Of a DNA stretch of 24,663 bases, positions 23,032 through 24,663 are shown piece by piece. Numbering within the stretch: position 1 is the stretch's first letter; each line of letters opens with the position of its first letter. The notes beneath the pieces were generated by a model. The model saw nothing but the letters and a program-made list of their open reading frames with translations. It did no database searches and was not told where the DNA came from. Source of the DNA: Bacteroidales bacterium UBA1077 (GTDB lineage Bacteria; Bacteroidota; Bacteroidia; Bacteroidales; UBA932); assembly GCA_002314195.1 (NCBI GenBank), contig DCCQ01000022.1, forward strand, positions 1-24,663, read 5' to 3'. Position numbers and translations under genes: made by a program.

Positions 23032-24525
23032 TTATTCTGGCATTTCCGGAAGCTCATAACCGTTGCGGTACTGACGCTTGATGAGGCTGGCGGCGAATTC
23101 GCGAGCGTTCATCGGATCGGTGTATTTGTTCTGGAACGTAGGGTGACCGTCGTGGATCGAGAAACCGTCCTTCTCAAGGATCTTGATAGTGGCGTCGGCC
23201 GGGATGTTGGTGAACTCCATCTTTTGACCATCCCATTCGAGGATCTGGTTAAGGGCCTGAAGCCTTACAGCGGCCACTCCGAGGTCAACCATCTCGACAA
23301 ACGGACCAGCCTCGCTGAAGTCAGATGCCGCCGGGATTCTTGAATCCGGATCCTCCTTGCAGGCGCGGATCCAGTCTTGCTGGTGTGAGAGGGTCACCTC
23401 GCGGAGAACATGAGGCACCTCTGGCTTCCTTCCGGAGACGAGGATAGGGTCCCTTCCGTAGGTTCCAGCGATCATGATGTCCTTTGTTCCGTAGAAAATG
23501 CTGCATCCTCCGCTGATGTTAAGGTTGAATCCGGCAGGAAGCCCCTCCGGTCTCTCCGGCTTGAAGCCGCCGTCATACCAACGGATGTCAACCTCCGGCA
23601 TGGCGAGCTTGGCCATGTTCTCTCTGGCCGGGAATGTCAGGTGGATCATTTCCGCGCTAGGACAGCAGTCGGTCAGGACATTTGTGGAACTGGCCTCCAC
23701 CTTGGTTGGGTAACCGAGCTTCAGACCCTTGAATGGAACATGCATGATGTGACATGCCATGTCACCCATTGCTCCTGTGCCGAAGTCCCACCAGCCACGG
23801 AAGTTCCATGGGGTGTATATGGAGTTGTAAGGACGCATTGGGGCAGGTCCGATGAAGGATTCCCAGTTGAGAGTTGAAGGAATTTCCTCAACCTTTGTCG
23901 GCCTTTCAAGACCTTGCGGCCAGATTGGACGGTCTGTGAAGCAGTCGACTCTCTTAACCTCGCCGATCTCTCCGTTCCAGAGCCATTCAATGGCTTTCCT
24001 TGTGCCGGCGCTGGAGGCTCCCTGGTTACCCATCTGAGTAGCCACGCGGTATTTCGCGGCGAGTTTGGTCAGAAGCCTTGCCTCATAGACGGTGAGGGTG
24101 AGTGGCTTCTCGACATAGACGTGCTTTCCAGCTGCCATGGCCTGCGCCGCGATGATGGCGTGAGTGTGGTCGGCTGTGGCAATCATCACAGCGTCAGCCT
24201 TGTCCAGCATCTCATCGTACATCACGCGGTAGTCATTGTACTTCTTAGCCTGGGGGTACTTGTTGAACACGTGGTCAGCGTACTTCCAATCCACGTCACA
24301 GAGTCCGATGATGTTCTCGGTCTCCATCTCAGCCAGGTCAGCCGCTCCGCGGCCTCCGATGCCGACACCGAGAATGTTCAGTTTGTCGTTGGCCGCGACT
24401 TTCTTTTTCTTTTCTTTCTTAGGCGTCTTCTCACCGGCGATGATGATGTTCGGAGCGACCGCAAGTCCGGCGGCCACGGCTGTTCCTGTTTTCAGGAAAG
24501 AGCGTCTTGACATGTCTTTGCTCAT
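23032..24525 (-). CDS. Tat-exported Gfo/Idh/MocA family oxidoreductase
   Basis: A 497-residue NAD(P)-dependent sugar oxidoreductase. The N terminus carries a twin-arginine signal (SRRSFLK, residues 6-12, then a hydrophobic stretch TAVAAGLAVAPNIIIA), so it is probably exported folded with its cofactor. A Lys-rich linker (KTPKKEKKKK) precedes the Rossmann domain with LGVGIGGRGAAD (residues 52-63). The family motif EKPL (139-142) and ATADHTHA follow. The C-terminal domain contains FGTGAMGDMACHIMHVP, a usual catalytic Asp-His region. First gene of a three-gene operon with DUF1080 and isomerase genes. In related routes such enzymes oxidise the C3 hydroxyl of glycosides; for this one the substrate is inferred. 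Confidence 0.88.
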   Translation of the reverse strand: MSKDMSRRSFLKTGTAVAAGLAVAPNIIIAGEKTPKKEKKKKVAANDKLNILGVGIGGRGAADLAEMETENIIGLCDVDWKYADHVFNKYPQAKKYNDYRVMYDEMLDKADAVMIATADHTHAIIAAQAMAAGKHVYVEKPLTLTVYEARLLTKLAAKYRVATQMGNQGASSAGTRKAIEWLWNGEIGEVKRVDCFTDRPIWPQGLERPTKVEEIPSTLNWESFIGPAPMRPYNSIYTPWNFRGWWDFGTGAMGDMACHIMHVPFKGLKLGYPTKVEASSTNVLTDCCPSAEMIHLTFPARENMAKLAMPEVDIRWYDGGFKPERPEGLPAGFNLNISGGCSIFYGTKDIMIAGTYGRDPILVSGRKPEVPHVLREVTLSHQQDWIRACKEDPDSRIPAASDFSEAGPFVEMVDLGVAAVRLQALNQILEWDGQKMEFTNIPADATIKILEKDGFSIHDGHPTFQNKYTDPMNAREFAASLIKRQYRNGYELPEMPE

Positions 24526-24566
24526 TTCAGTGTTGTGTTTTTTATGTGTTAAACTGATAAGTCCGT

Positions 24567-24583
24567 GTCGTTTTGCAAACGAC
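24567..24583 (-). promoter_or_regulatory. Stem-loop at the 5' end of the oxidoreductase operon mRNA
   Basis: Perfect 7-bp inverted repeat GTCGTTT/AAACGAC with a three-base loop. Its edge coincides with the predicted transcription start near 24581. It may stabilise the 5' end or be an operator for a regulator. Function inferred. Confidence 0.45.
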
Positions 24584-24586
24584 CCA

Positions 24587-24618
24587 CTAATTTAGGCATT
24601 AATCGAATAAAAAACAAA
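24587..24618 (-). promoter_or_regulatory. Bacteroidota promoter for the oxidoreductase-DUF1080-isomerase operon
   Basis: On the minus strand a -33 TTTG (24615-24618) is followed by a 20-nt spacer and TAAATTAG (24587-24594), which matches TAnnTTTG at all but one fixed base. Spacing is within the usual 19-21 nt. The start would be near 24581, leaving a leader of about 55 nt before the ATG at 24525. The rest of the window edge to 24663 shows no gene. Confidence 0.6.
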
Positions 24619-24663
24619 AATTGTAGTTTGTTTTTGGGCGAAGGCAGAGTCAAAAAGCAAGTG

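Overview
The window comes from a Bacteroidota genome, most likely order Bacteroidales. The evidence is a Bacteroidota-type gene order (nusB-yajC-YbbR-coaE-DUF5606), lineage-restricted families (DUF5606, DUF3276/PUR-like, long NusB), many lipoproteins with short signal peptides, and promoter -7 boxes of the TAnnTTTG type instead of sigma70 -10 boxes. Base composition is near 50% GC. I cannot name the genus from sequence alone. There are no tRNAs, CRISPR arrays, insertion sequences or phage genes, and no gene-free stretch over 300 bases.

Layout. (1) 1-430: RNase P RNA (rnpB, + strand), possibly cut at its 5' end by the window edge, then a 17-bp perfect inverted repeat that can end transcription in both directions. 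(2) 468-10396, - strand: ten tightly packed genes, nusB, yajC, a YbbR-domain protein, coaE, a DUF5606 protein, rimO, a lipoprotein, glpA, glpB and glpC. Most junctions are 1-4 nt overlaps or gaps under 35 nt, so one operon of about 10 kb is likely, joining housekeeping genes to anaerobic glycerol-3-phosphate dehydrogenase. glpB carries an in-frame REP-like palindromic insertion. (3) 10483-12412: a divergent PUR/DUF3276 nucleic-acid-binding protein, a start-less remnant of a secreted protein, and a DUF3298-type lipoprotein. (4) 12409-15263: a CPA2 cation:proton antiporter (-) and a GtrA-family membrane protein (+). (5) 15260-21018, - strand: mtaD, punA, a small membrane protein, nadE and a ThrE-like exporter, a plausible nucleoside/NAD unit. 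(6) 21204-24525, - strand: a Tat-exported Gfo/Idh/MocA oxidoreductase, a DUF1080 (3-keto-disaccharide hydrolase family) lipoprotein and a sugar isomerase/epimerase lipoprotein, with a good promoter upstream and a terminator downstream. All three appear exported, suggesting periplasmic oxidative cleavage of glycosides.

Most of the window is ordinary core genome. The observations I would follow first are the palindromic repeat made into protein inside glpB, the roughly five-fold excess of GAATAT/ATATTC in all frames and between genes, the exported C3-oxidation-type operon, and the start-less gene remnant at 10953-11540. I found no convincing wholly new defence or mobile system.
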